Shown here: one piece after another, positions 51,939-60,337 of the stretch
How positions within the stretch are numbered: the stretch's first letter is position 1
Layout of the letters: each line of letters opens with the position of its first letter
The notes under the pieces: generated by a model
What the model saw: the letters and a program-made list of their open reading frames with translations, nothing else
The model's database searches: none
Told to the model about the DNA's origin: nothing
Assembly: GCA_036307825.1 (NCBI GenBank)
Contig: JAXJWW010000042.1
Span: forward strand, 47,116 to 111,115
Source of the DNA: RGIG9060 sp036307825
Lineage (GTDB): Bacteria > Spirochaetota > Spirochaetia > Treponematales > Treponemataceae
Direction: 5' to 3'
DNA: 64,000 nucleotides
Position numbers and translations under genes: made by a program

Positions 51939-52875
51939 AAAAATTGCTTTTTTTTCGGCTTTGTGTATGTTTTTATCGATGATAGAATATGCTATACCAA
52001 AGCCACTTCCTTTTATGCGTTTAGGAATTGCCAATATGGGTATAATGTTGGCTTTGTATGTTCTACCCATAAGGCAAGTTCTTTTATTAACATTGATAAA
52101 AGTATTACTTCAAGCCTTAATTTCTGGTACATTTTTTTCTTACATTTTTTTGTTTTCTTTTTTAGGTTCATTTTCTTCTGTTTTTGCAATGCTTTTATGC
52201 AAAAATATTTTTAAGTCAAAAATATCTTTTTTAGGGATTTGTCTTTCTGGTGCTTTAGCGAATAACCTTTGTCAAATATTACTTTCTTATTTGATTATTT
52301 TTAGAAGTAGTACAAGTTACATTGCTCCAATTCTTTTAATTTCTGGATTTATTTCTTCTCTAATTTTAGGGCTTTTTACTCAGAAGTTTGTAAAAAATTC
52401 AATTTGGTATGATTCTCTTTTTTGTGATAATGTTGATTTTCAATCTGAAAATTTTTCCGCAAATCAAGAAATTGAATTTGATGTACTGAAAAACAAAAAA
52501 TTTAATTCTAAGAAGTTTCTAAAAAATTTATTTTCATCTTTTATACTTTTACTTTCCATTGTGTTTTTCAGTTTGCTTTTGCCAAGTGGAAAATTATTAT
52601 TTTCAATAGGAAGTTTTAAAATTACTCAAGAGGCTCTTTTTTTAGGGTTGCGACGAGGTTTAATTCTTATTCTTTCTGTGTATATTTCAAAATTTGTCAT
52701 TTTATTTTTACCACCAATAAAAGGTAAATTTGGAAGTTTTATAAATTTGATATTTGTATATTTTAAAGAACTTTCAACATTTAATGATAAAAATGAAAAT
52801 TCTAGAAACGAAAATTTTTTGAAAAAATTAGATAATCATTTTTTGAAAGTTTATAATTCAGATGTAAGAAAATAA
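51928..52875 (+). CDS. Gx-type transporter (heptaprenyl diphosphate synthase component I-like membrane protein)
   Basis: 315 residues with a GTG start inside the TPR gene. The N-terminal 170 residues match the Gx/PF07456 family: SMIEYAIPKPLPFMRLGIAN, GIMLALYVLPIRQVLLLTLI and ALISGTFFSYIFLFSFLGSF. Despite the inherited name these are ECF-type membrane components, not synthases. A C-terminal extension of about 100 residues with two more hydrophobic segments (FITLGLRRGLILILSVYISK-like) could act as a coupling helix region (inference). No ATPase gene adjoins. Confidence 0.78.
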   Translation: MFHKKIAFFSALCMFLSMIEYAIPKPLPFMRLGIANMGIMLALYVLPIRQVLLLTLIKVLLQALISGTFFSYIFLFSFLGSFSSVFAMLLCKNIFKSKISFLGICLSGALANNLCQILLSYLIIFRSSTSYIAPILLISGFISSLILGLFTQKFVKNSIWYDSLFCDNVDFQSENFSANQEIEFDVLKNKKFNSKKFLKNLFSSFILLLSIVFFSLLLPSGKLLFSIGSFKITQEALFLGLRRGLILILSVYISKFVILFLPPIKGKFGSFINLIFVYFKELSTFNDKNENSRNENFLKKLDNHFLKVYNSDVRK

Positions 52876-52879
52876 AAAA

Positions 52880-52906
52880 AAACAGGCAATAAAATACTGC
52901 CTGTTT
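52880..52906. terminator. Bidirectional hairpin between Gx gene and slyD
   Basis: AAACAGGCA/TGCCTGTTT; the longer T-run is on the minus strand, so it mainly ends slyD. Confidence 0.85.
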
Positions 52907-52928
52907 ATTAAGTTTTAGAATTTATGGT

Positions 52929-53453
52929 TTAGCAACCACAACCGCAACCACATCCGCCTGTTGAGCAATCTCCAGAATCGCAATCGCCATCACAGCCACA
53001 TCCACCACCACAGCCTGTGGAAAGTTCTTCTGGTGTTGCATCTCTAACAGAAACAACTTTCACATCAAAGTAAAGTGTTTGACCGGCTAAAGCGTGATTT
53101 GCGTCAATTGTAATTTTATCATTTGTTACGCTTTTTACAGTTACAAGTTGACCGTAAGCTGCTTCGAATTGCATACCTACTTCAATTTCAATTCCTTCTG
53201 GAAAGTGACTTCTTTCAACTTCAACAACCATGCTTTCATCATATTCACCGTAAGCATCTTTAGGTGCAATTTCTGAAGAAAATTCTTCGCCTTCTTCTTT
53301 TCCTTCAAGGTCTTTTTCTAAACCTGTAATAAGGTAGCCACGACCATGAATATACTCTAATGGAGCTCCGCCTACAGAAGTGTCTAAGATAGTACCTTCT
53401 GCATTTTTTAATGTGTATTCAATTGATACAACTTTGTCATTTGAAATTTTCAT
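52929..53453 (-). CDS. slyD: FKBP-type peptidyl-prolyl isomerase, SlyD-like
   Basis: 174 residues. FKBP fold with inserted chaperone flap: VVSIEYTLKNAEGTILDTS, PLEYIHGRGYLITGLEKDLEG and DANHALAGQTLYFDVKVVSV. The tail is a dense cysteine/glycine/aspartate metal-binding segment (blocks GCGGGCGCDGD and GGCGCGCGC), whereas E. coli SlyD has a His-rich tail. Relatives catalyse proline isomerisation and deliver nickel or other metals. Own terminator. Confidence 0.92.
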   Translation of the reverse strand: MKISNDKVVSIEYTLKNAEGTILDTSVGGAPLEYIHGRGYLITGLEKDLEGKEEGEEFSSEIAPKDAYGEYDESMVVEVERSHFPEGIEIEVGMQFEAAYGQLVTVKSVTNDKITIDANHALAGQTLYFDVKVVSVRDATPEELSTGCGGGCGCDGDCDSGDCSTGGCGCGCGC

Positions 53454-53545
53454 ATCTTAAAGATACTGTATATTGAAGTATTTTACAAGATAAGTATGGT
53501 TTTTTTACAAAACTCATGTTATAATAAGCAATCGGAGATTTTTTG

Positions 53546-55057
53546 ATGTCTGAAAGTAAAATAGTAAAAATTAATGATACTAAAATAAAGAAAGCTATTG
53601 AAAGTGAATTACCTCTTTTAATAACTACTTTCACACTTCCTCACGAAATGGAAATGTATATAAATGAAGTTGCTTCTTGTTTTTTGCGAGAACTTAATCA
53701 GGAATATATAATTAAGTATGTTTTATATTGTATAAAAGAATTAACTTCAAATGCAAAAAAAGCAAATACTAAAAGAGTTTATTTTGAAGAAAAAAATTTG
53801 AATATAAATAATGAGTTACAATATAAAAAAGGAATGGAAAGTTTTAAGCAAGAAACTCTTGATAATATTAACCATTATTTGATGTTGCAAAAAGAAAAAG
53901 GATTGTATATAAAAATTTTACTTCAAAAACGCAACAAAAAAATGAAAATCGAAATAAAAAATAATGTACCACTCACAGTTTTTGAATATAAAAGAATACA
54001 TGATAAAATTGCTCGTGCAGGCAAATACGAATCTATAGAAGATGCTTTTTCTCAAATTTTGGATAATTCAGAAGGAGCTGGTCTTGGAATTATCATCATG
54101 ATTTTGATGTTAAGAAAAATCGGTTTATCTGAACAAAATTTTCAGTTTTTTACGGAAAATGGCGAAACTATCACAAGAATTATTTTAGATTTAAGTTTAA
54201 GTTATAAAAACCAACTAAATGTTGCTTCTAAAGAAATTGTAGATTCTGTACAAAGTTTACCACACTTCCCAGAGAATATTCAGAGAATTAACAATCTTCT
54301 TAATGATAGAAATTCAAAACTTTCTGATATTGCTTCTCAAATCAGTAGTGATGTTACATTAACAACTGATTTGTTAAAACTTGTAAATTCAGCTGCATTT
54401 TCTTTAAATTCACCTTGTCAAAGTATTTTGAAAGCTGTTCAACTTGTTGGAACTAGAGGTCTTAAAAACTTACTATATTCTTTAGGTTCTATACAAAATC
54501 TTACAAATACAAGCGATGAAAATTCAAAAATTTGGAAGCATAGTAACAAAGTTGCTTTCTTTTCTTATAATTTAGCTCGAAGTTTATGTGGTTCACAACG
54601 GGAAATAATTGATGATTCTTATGTTTGTGGACTTTTACATGATATTGGAAAGATTATTTTTTACAATGTTCATCAAGAGAATATGAAGCAATTTTCTGAA
54701 ATTTGTACAGCAAAGAATATTCCTATAACAATTTTTGAACAAATTTGTTCTGGGGTAAATCATGGTGAAATTGGTGCAATGATTGCAGAAAAATGGCATT
54801 TCCCATCTGTGATTAGTCAGTCAATTAGGTTTCATCATAATCCAGAAGTTGCTCCAGATGAATATAAATCACTTTGTGAAATTGTTTATCTTGCAAATAT
54901 GATTGCAAATTTTAGTGAAGGGAAAATAGATATTAGTCAATTTGATAAAAATATCTTGAAAAAATATAATCTTGATTTTGAGAATTTGGAAAAAATTACT
55001 AAAAAATTGAGTTCTGCTTACGAACAAGACACTGTTGGATTAAAAAATCTTAACTAA
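53546..55057 (+). CDS. HDOD signalling protein with an N-terminal degenerate GHKL-like domain
   Basis: 503 residues from ATG 53546 (GGAG upstream; TTG 53543 is earlier). Residues 1-225 resemble a histidine-kinase-type ATPase fold: the N-box-like IKELTSNAKKANTKRVYF and a G2-like GAGLGIIIMILMLR are present, but the DxGxG box is replaced by KNNVPLT. Residues 230-500 are an HDOD/HD domain: VDSVQSLPHFPENIQRI, DVTLTTDLLKLVNSAAF, VQLVGTRGLKNLLYS and the HD pair in VCGLLHDIGKIIFY. HDOD proteins are output or scaffold modules in signalling. The order (ATPase-like then HDOD) is unusual. It overlaps the convergent methyltransferase by 8 bases. Confidence 0.82.
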   Translation: MSESKIVKINDTKIKKAIESELPLLITTFTLPHEMEMYINEVASCFLRELNQEYIIKYVLYCIKELTSNAKKANTKRVYFEEKNLNINNELQYKKGMESFKQETLDNINHYLMLQKEKGLYIKILLQKRNKKMKIEIKNNVPLTVFEYKRIHDKIARAGKYESIEDAFSQILDNSEGAGLGIIIMILMLRKIGLSEQNFQFFTENGETITRIILDLSLSYKNQLNVASKEIVDSVQSLPHFPENIQRINNLLNDRNSKLSDIASQISSDVTLTTDLLKLVNSAAFSLNSPCQSILKAVQLVGTRGLKNLLYSLGSIQNLTNTSDENSKIWKHSNKVAFFSYNLARSLCGSQREIIDDSYVCGLLHDIGKIIFYNVHQENMKQFSEICTAKNIPITIFEQICSGVNHGEIGAMIAEKWHFPSVISQSIRFHHNPEVAPDEYKSLCEIVYLANMIANFSEGKIDISQFDKNILKKYNLDFENLEKITKKLSSAYEQDTVGLKNLN

Positions 55058-55862
55058 GGTAACTTATCCAACTTTGCATCAAAATTCCAAACGCAACACC
55101 AACATTTAGAGAAGATTTTATTCCTTTCATTGGAATAGTAACTCTACCATAAGTTGCTTTTTGTAAAGCCTGTGGACTGATTCCCAATTCCTCAGAACCG
55201 ATAATAACAATTCCTTTTTGTGGAAATTCAAATTCTTCTAACGGAGTTCCACCTGTTTCTAAGGCAAAAATTGGTAAATCTTGGGGTAATTCTTCTAAAC
55301 TGCAACGTTCCCAAGGGATAGTTTCAATACATCCCATTCCGGAACGAATTGCTCTTGGATGATTGGGATCTGTACAAAAAGGAGAGATGTAAACTTTTTC
55401 AGCTCCCATAGCTTCTGCGGTTCTAAAAATTGATCCTAAATTAAAAGGCGAACGAATATCCTCTGCGTAAACATATAAACCAGGAAAAAAATCTCGTTTT
55501 TCAATGAAACCTTCTTCAGAAGTTTTATGAGGAGCAATAACTAAATCCCATTCTGCAGGGAATGTTCCAATAATTGCTAAAAGATGATTTCTTGTAACAT
55601 TACAAATTCTTCTTTCATCAAAAGGTTCTTCGTTCAATAATTCTTGAATTTCTTTTTTTGCATTTTCCGGCAGTTGTGGATCATCTAAAACAATTTCAAC
55701 AATGCGTTTTGTGTATTCTTGTCTTGTCATGGAGTGAAAACTGTATTCATTTCCTTTTTCGGCAATTCCTGCAATATCTCGTTCCAAAGAGCCAAAACAG
55801 AGTGCAAGTTTTCGTCGTCGTTGACCTTTTGTAAGTTGATGAAGTTTATCTGGTGGTATCAT
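55050..55862 (-). CDS. SPOUT-family RNA 2'-O-methyltransferase (TrmH/SpoU type)
   Basis: 270 residues. The N-terminal half has a helical RNA-recognition region. The C-terminal SPOUT fold shows motif 1 (SPFNLGSIFRTAEAMGA), motif 2 (IVIIGSEELGIS) and motif 3 (VTIPMKGIKSSLNVGVAFGI), the knotted S-adenosylmethionine site. It methylates a ribose in tRNA or rRNA; the exact site cannot be read from sequence. 12 bases downstream of the Fe-ADH-like gene on the same strand, so probably co-transcribed. Confidence 0.9.
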   Translation of the reverse strand: MIPPDKLHQLTKGQRRRKLALCFGSLERDIAGIAEKGNEYSFHSMTRQEYTKRIVEIVLDDPQLPENAKKEIQELLNEEPFDERRICNVTRNHLLAIIGTFPAEWDLVIAPHKTSEEGFIEKRDFFPGLYVYAEDIRSPFNLGSIFRTAEAMGAEKVYISPFCTDPNHPRAIRSGMGCIETIPWERCSLEELPQDLPIFALETGGTPLEEFEFPQKGIVIIGSEELGISPQALQKATYGRVTIPMKGIKSSLNVGVAFGILMQSWISYLS

Positions 55863-55874
55863 TTTTGACCTTTT

Positions 55875-57023
55875 TTAGTAAGCTTGTTTAATTAAATCGA
55901 ATAAATCGTCTGCATTCATTGAACGTGGAAGACCATTTATTAAGTCTAGTTGACCTGCATCTTCTGCGGCTAAAGCAAGTTGTTCAATAGAAACTGATAA
56001 ATCTTTTAATCGAGCAGGAAGATTTGCTAATGCTAAACGATTTCTAATATTTTCTGATAATGCATTTACTGCTGTTTTAGTATCAGTTGTTTGATCTACA
56101 ATACGCATAATTCTTGCTACATTTGCAAGTTTATCACTTTTATATTTTGCCACATCTTCAATCACATAAGGAAGTAAAATTCCAGCAGTTAATGAAGATG
56201 TAATTTGAAATCTACTATCAATTGTTAAAGCCAATAAAGATGCTGGCCCTGTTGAACTAATTGCCGCACCAAGAGAAGTCATACATCCTCCTTGAGCAAG
56301 AAGGATTTCACTAGATGCAGCTCCTGTTAAATTAGGTGAACCATCAAATCCGTTTGCCAAAAGTTCAATTGCTTTTTCCAAAATTGTGTCAGAAAAGAAA
56401 TTTGCTTTTTGAGAAATATAAGATTCTATTGCAACACATAAAGTTTGAATTGAGTTTGAAGCAATTTGAGAATCTGTCATATTTATTGAAAGATTTGGGT
56501 CAAAAAGCGCAAGTTTACACAATCCTGTTTGTGTTTTGAGCAATTTTGTTTTTCGGCTTCTTGCATCAATAATAGGTGTTCTATCAGTAAATAGGAATGA
56601 ATCCTGCATTGTTGTTGGAATATTTATCAATGGAAGTGGGGCAGATGTTGGACTTGCTCCGTCCATGTAATCGTACAAATCGTGAACTTCATTGTATAAA
56701 GCACAAACTGCCCTTGCAATATTTGCTGTTTTGGTACTACCCGCAACAATTACACCATGAATATGTGCTTCTCGGGCAAGTTTTAAAGCTCTTTCAATAT
56801 CAGTTGAATCTGGAGTTACAGGAAGGTCATTAAAAACAAAAAAATCAATTTTTCGCTCTGTTAAAGAATTTTGAATTTTATCTCCAATATCAAAATCTTG
56901 TAAATCTGGGTCAAGAATAAGCATATATTTTGTTCCCCATTCTTTTACCAATTGTCCTAAACGAGCGGTAAGATATGAACCAAGCATTATATTTGGTGAT
57001 ATTTTAAAAATGAAATCTGCCAC
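55875..57023 (-). CDS. Iron-alcohol-dehydrogenase-like protein lacking the metal-binding residues
   Basis: 382 residues with the overall Fe-ADH/dehydroquinate-synthase fold order (PLPLINIPTT, then the helical C-terminal half ending AAEDAGQLDLINGLPRSMNADDL). By eye the four metal ligands are missing: where the family has DALTHAIE this has QTLCVAIE (Asp to Gln193, His to Val197), and the two later histidines are Leu266 and Ser276 in LLALTIDSRFQITSS. The NAD loop GGGS reads VAGS (residues 93-96). It is therefore likely a pseudoenzyme or a remodelled enzyme. Encoded upstream of the SPOUT gene. Confidence 0.85.
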   Translation of the reverse strand: MADFIFKISPNIMLGSYLTARLGQLVKEWGTKYMLILDPDLQDFDIGDKIQNSLTERKIDFFVFNDLPVTPDSTDIERALKLAREAHIHGVIVAGSTKTANIARAVCALYNEVHDLYDYMDGASPTSAPLPLINIPTTMQDSFLFTDRTPIIDARSRKTKLLKTQTGLCKLALFDPNLSINMTDSQIASNSIQTLCVAIESYISQKANFFSDTILEKAIELLANGFDGSPNLTGAASSEILLAQGGCMTSLGAAISSTGPASLLALTIDSRFQITSSLTAGILLPYVIEDVAKYKSDKLANVARIMRIVDQTTDTKTAVNALSENIRNRLALANLPARLKDLSVSIEQLALAAEDAGQLDLINGLPRSMNADDLFDLIKQAY

Positions 57024-57055
57024 TTTGAACTCCTATTTTCACATTTTAGCATAAA

Positions 57056-57084
57056 AAAAGGCGGAATGTATACTTCCGCCTTTT
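57056..57084 (-). terminator. Terminator of the rsmI-flgM unit
   Basis: AAAAGGCGGAA/TTCCGCCTTTT with loop TGTATAC; the T-run continues on the minus strand. It separates flgM from the Fe-ADH-like gene. Confidence 0.9.
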
Positions 57085-57105
57085 ATTTTAAAGAAAGAAT
57101 TTGAA

Positions 57106-57393
57106 TTACAACCCGATGCTGTCAAGAAATCGGTCTGCAACAGAACTAATAACAGCTGAATTGATATAGTTTGGATCTTTTATCTTATCTTTAACTTTAG
57201 CAACTAAATCTGAACGAACATCAGGTGTAGAAGCTGCAATTTCAGAAAGATAATATGCCTCTGCCATTTCTTTAGCTTCAGGTGATACACTTACAGTATC
57301 TTCAAGAGAACCTGTAACAGGAGTATTAGAAACTCTTTTTGTTGATTGTAAGTTCTGTAGAGGATCAAGTCCTCCAAGTCTATTTATCATCAT
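57106..57393 (-). CDS. flgM: Anti-sigma-28 factor FlgM
   Basis: 95 residues. The FlgM C-terminal signature is clear: DTVSVSPEAKEMAEAYY, ASTPDVRSDLVAKVKDKI and a closing helix with SVADRFLDSIGL. FlgM binds sigma-28 and is exported through the flagellar hook to release late flagellar transcription. It follows rsmI by six bases (AGGTAGG serves as ribosome site). Fitting its function, a sigma-28-like promoter drives flaB about 1.3 kb away. Confidence 0.85.
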   Translation of the reverse strand: MMINRLGGLDPLQNLQSTKRVSNTPVTGSLEDTVSVSPEAKEMAEAYYLSEIAASTPDVRSDLVAKVKDKIKDPNYINSAVISSVADRFLDSIGL

Positions 57394-57399
57394 ATTGAC

Positions 57400-58122
57400 C
57401 TACCTTTCCTTGCTATTATTATCGGCAATATCTTCTAAAAGTTGAGCATTTTTATTTCCAGAAACAAAAATTGCAAACTCTCCAAGAATCTTAGTTCTTC
57501 CAGCAAAGTCTTCGTAAACTTCCTTTGCAGTTCCATCAACAATTTCTTCGTGAAGTTTTGTAAGTTCACGACCCACAACAACTCGCCGATTACTATCAAT
57601 ATCGGCAATATCGTTTAAAAGTTTAACAATTCTGTAAGGAGATTCGTATAAAACAAAGGCTGCACCAGTTAAAAGTAGTTCTTTTACACGATTTTTTCTT
57701 CTTCCAGACTTTGGAGAAAGAAATCCCTCAAAAATTATTGTTTTGCCACCTGTTCCTGCAACACTAACTAAAGTTGCAAATGCACTTGCGCCTGGAATTG
57801 GAACTACATTAAACCCTGCTTTACGAACTTCTGATACTAAAACTGCGCCTGGATCACTTATTCCCGGAGTTCCAGCATCACTTGCAAAAGCAACTGATTT
57901 TCCTTCTTCCAACAAAGCAATAATTTTTTTTGAAACTTCTGCTTCATTTTGTGCCCTACATGAAATCATAGTTTTTTTTATTTCAAAATGATTTAGAAGC
58001 TGCAATGTGTGCCGAGTATCTTCTGCCGCAACATAATCTACGGATTTTAAAGTTTCTATGGCTCTGTAAGTAATATCGCCTAAATTTCCGATAGGCGTAG
58101 CAACAATAAATAATTCTGACAC
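57400..58122 (-). CDS. rsmI: 16S rRNA (cytidine1402-2'-O)-methyltransferase
   Basis: About 240 residues from a GTG at 58122 (MSELFIVATPIGNL in the family style); an upstream TTG at 58137 is possible. Tetrapyrrole-methylase fold motifs: VATPIGNLGDITYRAIE, AAEDTRHTLQLL, ASDAGTPGISDPG, VPIPGASAFATLVSV and YESPYRIVKLL. It methylates the ribose of C1402 in the 16S decoding centre. First gene of rsmI-flgM. Confidence 0.95.
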   Translation of the reverse strand: MSELFIVATPIGNLGDITYRAIETLKSVDYVAAEDTRHTLQLLNHFEIKKTMISCRAQNEAEVSKKIIALLEEGKSVAFASDAGTPGISDPGAVLVSEVRKAGFNVVPIPGASAFATLVSVAGTGGKTIIFEGFLSPKSGRRKNRVKELLLTGAAFVLYESPYRIVKLLNDIADIDSNRRVVVGRELTKLHEEIVDGTAKEVYEDFAGRTKILGEFAIFVSGNKNAQLLEDIADNNSKER

Positions 58123-58200
58123 AATAAAAGTATACAATTAAAGGAATAATTTTGCAACAAGGGATTTATTTTTTTTATTTTAAGGTATAAACTTTTATCT

Positions 58201-58617
58201 ATGGATAAGGATTTTTTTATAGTTATTTTATTGATTACAATTGCGCTTGTGTTACTTTTTTTTGCTTTTCAACTTATTGCAAACTTTAATAAGAAAAAAA
58301 GAGAAGAAAAAACAGCTTTTAAACGTCCTGAAAACGCTGTGAATAAATGTCCCGTGTGTGATTCTAGCCTTGTTAATAAAGAAAGAATTATTTCCAGAGT
58401 TTATCATACAGAAAAAGATACTGATCAATTGTGTAATATTATAGGGTGTCCACATTGTTTTCCTTATACAGAGATGGGTGTTAGAAGAAAATGTCCAGTT
58501 TGTACAAAAACAATACCTCAGGAAGGTTATTTAATAGCAAGAATTTTTTATCATCAAAATAGGAAAAATCATGTTCATATAATTGGTTGCACAGAGTGTA
58601 ATAAACGTAAAAAATAA
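58201..58617 (+). CDS. Membrane-anchored double zinc-ribbon-like protein
   Basis: 138 residues with one N-terminal transmembrane helix (FIVILLITIALVLLFFAFQL) and a basic linker. Two repeats follow, each of the form CPVC ... about 35 residues ... GC-x2-C: CPVCDSSL with IIGCPHCFPY, and CPVCTKTI with IIGCTECNK. Each also shares a (R/A)xI(S/A)R(V/I)(Y/F) core, so the protein looks like an internal duplication of one zinc ribbon. Function unknown; it lies between rsmI (divergent) and flaB. Confidence 0.75.
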   Translation: MDKDFFIVILLITIALVLLFFAFQLIANFNKKKREEKTAFKRPENAVNKCPVCDSSLVNKERIISRVYHTEKDTDQLCNIIGCPHCFPYTEMGVRRKCPVCTKTIPQEGYLIARIFYHQNRKNHVHIIGCTECNKRKK

Positions 58618-58630
58618 TTTAAAAAAAGTG

Positions 58631-58660
58631 TAAAGTTTTTTTTTGTATCTCCGAAGATAA
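58631..58660 (+). promoter_or_regulatory. Sigma-28-like flagellar promoter of flaB
   Basis: TAAAGTTT (58631-58638), 11 bases, then TCCGAAGATAA (58650-58660), close to the sigma-28 consensus TAAAGTTT-N11-GCCGATAA. AGGAGATAGAT before the flaB ATG is the ribosome site. Confidence 0.7.
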
Positions 58661-58723
58661 AGTGTAAGGATTATAAAATCCTGCATATTTTGGGTTTAAT
58701 CAAAACTTTTATAGGAGATAGAT

Positions 58724-59584
58724 ATGATTATTAATCACAACATGAGTGCGCTTTACTCAAACCGCACATTGGGCGTAACAAACAACGCTACAACAAAAAA
58801 CATGGAAAAACTTTCTTCTGGAATGAAAATCAATCGTGCTGGTGATGATGCTTCTGGTCTTGCTGTTTCTGAAAAAATGAGAAGCCAGATTCGTGGTTTG
58901 AACCAAGCTTCAACAAACGCACAAAATGGTATCTCTTTCATTCAAACAACAGAAGGTTTCCTTCAATCAACAACTGACATCGTTCAGAGAATCCGTGAAT
59001 TAGCAGTTCAATCTTCAAACGGTATTTATACTGACGAAGACAGAATGCAAATTCAAGTTGAAGTTTCACAACTTATTGCTGAAGTTGATAGAATTGCTTC
59101 ACAAGCTCAATTCAACGGTATGAACATGCTTACAGGTAGATTTGCAAAACCTACAGGAGAAAACACTGTTACAGCTTCTATGTGGTTACACATTGGTGCT
59201 AACATGGATCAAAGAACACAAGTATTCATCGGTACAATGACAGCTAAAGCTCTTAACTTAAGAAATGTTGGCGATGAACAAATCTTGTCACTTGGTTCAC
59301 CAGATGAAGCTAACCGTGCAATCGGAACTCTTGATGAAGCTCTCAAGAAAATCAACAAACAAAGAGCAGATCTTGGTGCTTACCAAAATCGTCTTGAACA
59401 CACAGTTAATGGTCTTAACATTGGTGCTGAAAACCTTCAAGCTGCTGAATCACGCATCCGTGATACAGATATGGCTAAAGAAATGGTTGAATTTACAAAG
59501 AACCAAGTTCTTACACAAGCAGGTACTGCTATGTTGGCTCAAGCAAATCAGTCAACACAAGGTGTTTTGAGTTTGCTTCAATAA
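58724..59584 (+). CDS. flaB: Flagellin FlaB, periplasmic flagellar filament core
   Basis: 286 residues, the short flagellin typical of spirochaete periplasmic filaments, exported by the flagellar type III system (no signal peptide). N-terminal D0/D1 helix MIINHNMSALYSNRTLG and KLSSGMKINRAGDDASGLAV; C-terminal AAESRIRDTDMAKEMVEF and LAQANQSTQGVLSLLQ. The central variable region is short. Codon use is richer in C-ending codons than its neighbours, as in other highly expressed genes. Likely partner of further FlaB proteins encoded elsewhere. Confidence 0.97.
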   Translation: MIINHNMSALYSNRTLGVTNNATTKNMEKLSSGMKINRAGDDASGLAVSEKMRSQIRGLNQASTNAQNGISFIQTTEGFLQSTTDIVQRIRELAVQSSNGIYTDEDRMQIQVEVSQLIAEVDRIASQAQFNGMNMLTGRFAKPTGENTVTASMWLHIGANMDQRTQVFIGTMTAKALNLRNVGDEQILSLGSPDEANRAIGTLDEALKKINKQRADLGAYQNRLEHTVNGLNIGAENLQAAESRIRDTDMAKEMVEFTKNQVLTQAGTAMLAQANQSTQGVLSLLQ

Positions 59585-59652
59585 TAAGTAAGTTTCAAAT
59601 ACAAAAATCAGCATAATTGACTATTAGTCTTTTATGCACGATGATTATAGGG

Positions 59653-59693
59653 ATTCCCACTGATTCCACTGTTAGTGAATCGGTGGGATTTTT
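59653..59693 (+). terminator. Terminator after flaB
   Basis: A long imperfect stem ATTCCCACTGATTCCACT/AGTGAATCGGTGGGAT is followed by TTTTTG; the strength fits a highly expressed gene. Confidence 0.85.
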
Positions 59694-59716
59694 GTTTTAA
59701 AAGATTATTATAAAAA

Positions 59717-60292
59717 TTATTCTTTAACAAATCTTAAAAAATCTAAAACTTGAGAATAAATTTTATCCAAATCTTTTTCGCTAATATTTAAAATATCAGT
59801 TTTAAATGATTCTCCGTTAAGAGCAATTCCTGTTCCTTCACCCAAAAATAAATCTGTTCCAATGTAAGTTAAAAGTTCAGAAAGTTTTTTTCTGGAATCT
59901 CCTGCAGCAGATTTTCCAGAAACTCCGCTAATTGTAATCTTTTTATTTTGTGCCGAAGTTCCGCTAGAAAAATCATTTTTCTTTAATGGACGAGAAAGCC
60001 AATCAATTAAGTTTTTCAAATATCCCGGATAACTTTGATTATATTCTGGAGTGAAAATCCAAATTCCATCAGCTTTAGAAAATTCACTTCTAATTCTTGA
60101 AACGGAATCTGGTGGTGGAAATTCTGTATCCTGATTAAAAAAAGGAACATCATTAAAATCTAAATAACTGACTTGAATTTGTGAACAATTATTAGATGCA
60201 TACTTTGCAATTAGCTTTTCAGTAATTTTTGCCAATTGTCGATTAAAAGAATTTTTTCTTGTAGAACCTACAATGAATAAAATATTTGTCAT
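59717..60292 (-). CDS. NADPH-dependent FMN reductase-family flavoprotein
   Basis: 191 residues. Flavodoxin-like fold of the FMN_red family: FIVGSTRKNSFNRQLAKI (phosphate-binding loop), PFFNQDTEFPPPDSV, IWIFTPEYNQSYPGYLKNLI (the family P-E-Y-N motif) and ITISGVSGKSAAG. Likely reduces quinones, flavins or chromate-like substrates with NAD(P)H. AGAGG precedes the ATG. Confidence 0.9.
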   Translation of the reverse strand: MTNILFIVGSTRKNSFNRQLAKITEKLIAKYASNNCSQIQVSYLDFNDVPFFNQDTEFPPPDSVSRIRSEFSKADGIWIFTPEYNQSYPGYLKNLIDWLSRPLKKNDFSSGTSAQNKKITISGVSGKSAAGDSRKKLSELLTYIGTDLFLGEGTGIALNGESFKTDILNISEKDLDKIYSQVLDFLRFVKE

Positions 60293-60337
60293 AGAAAGAC
60301 CTCTATTTCAAGTATAATTCATAGCAGGTGAAAAATC

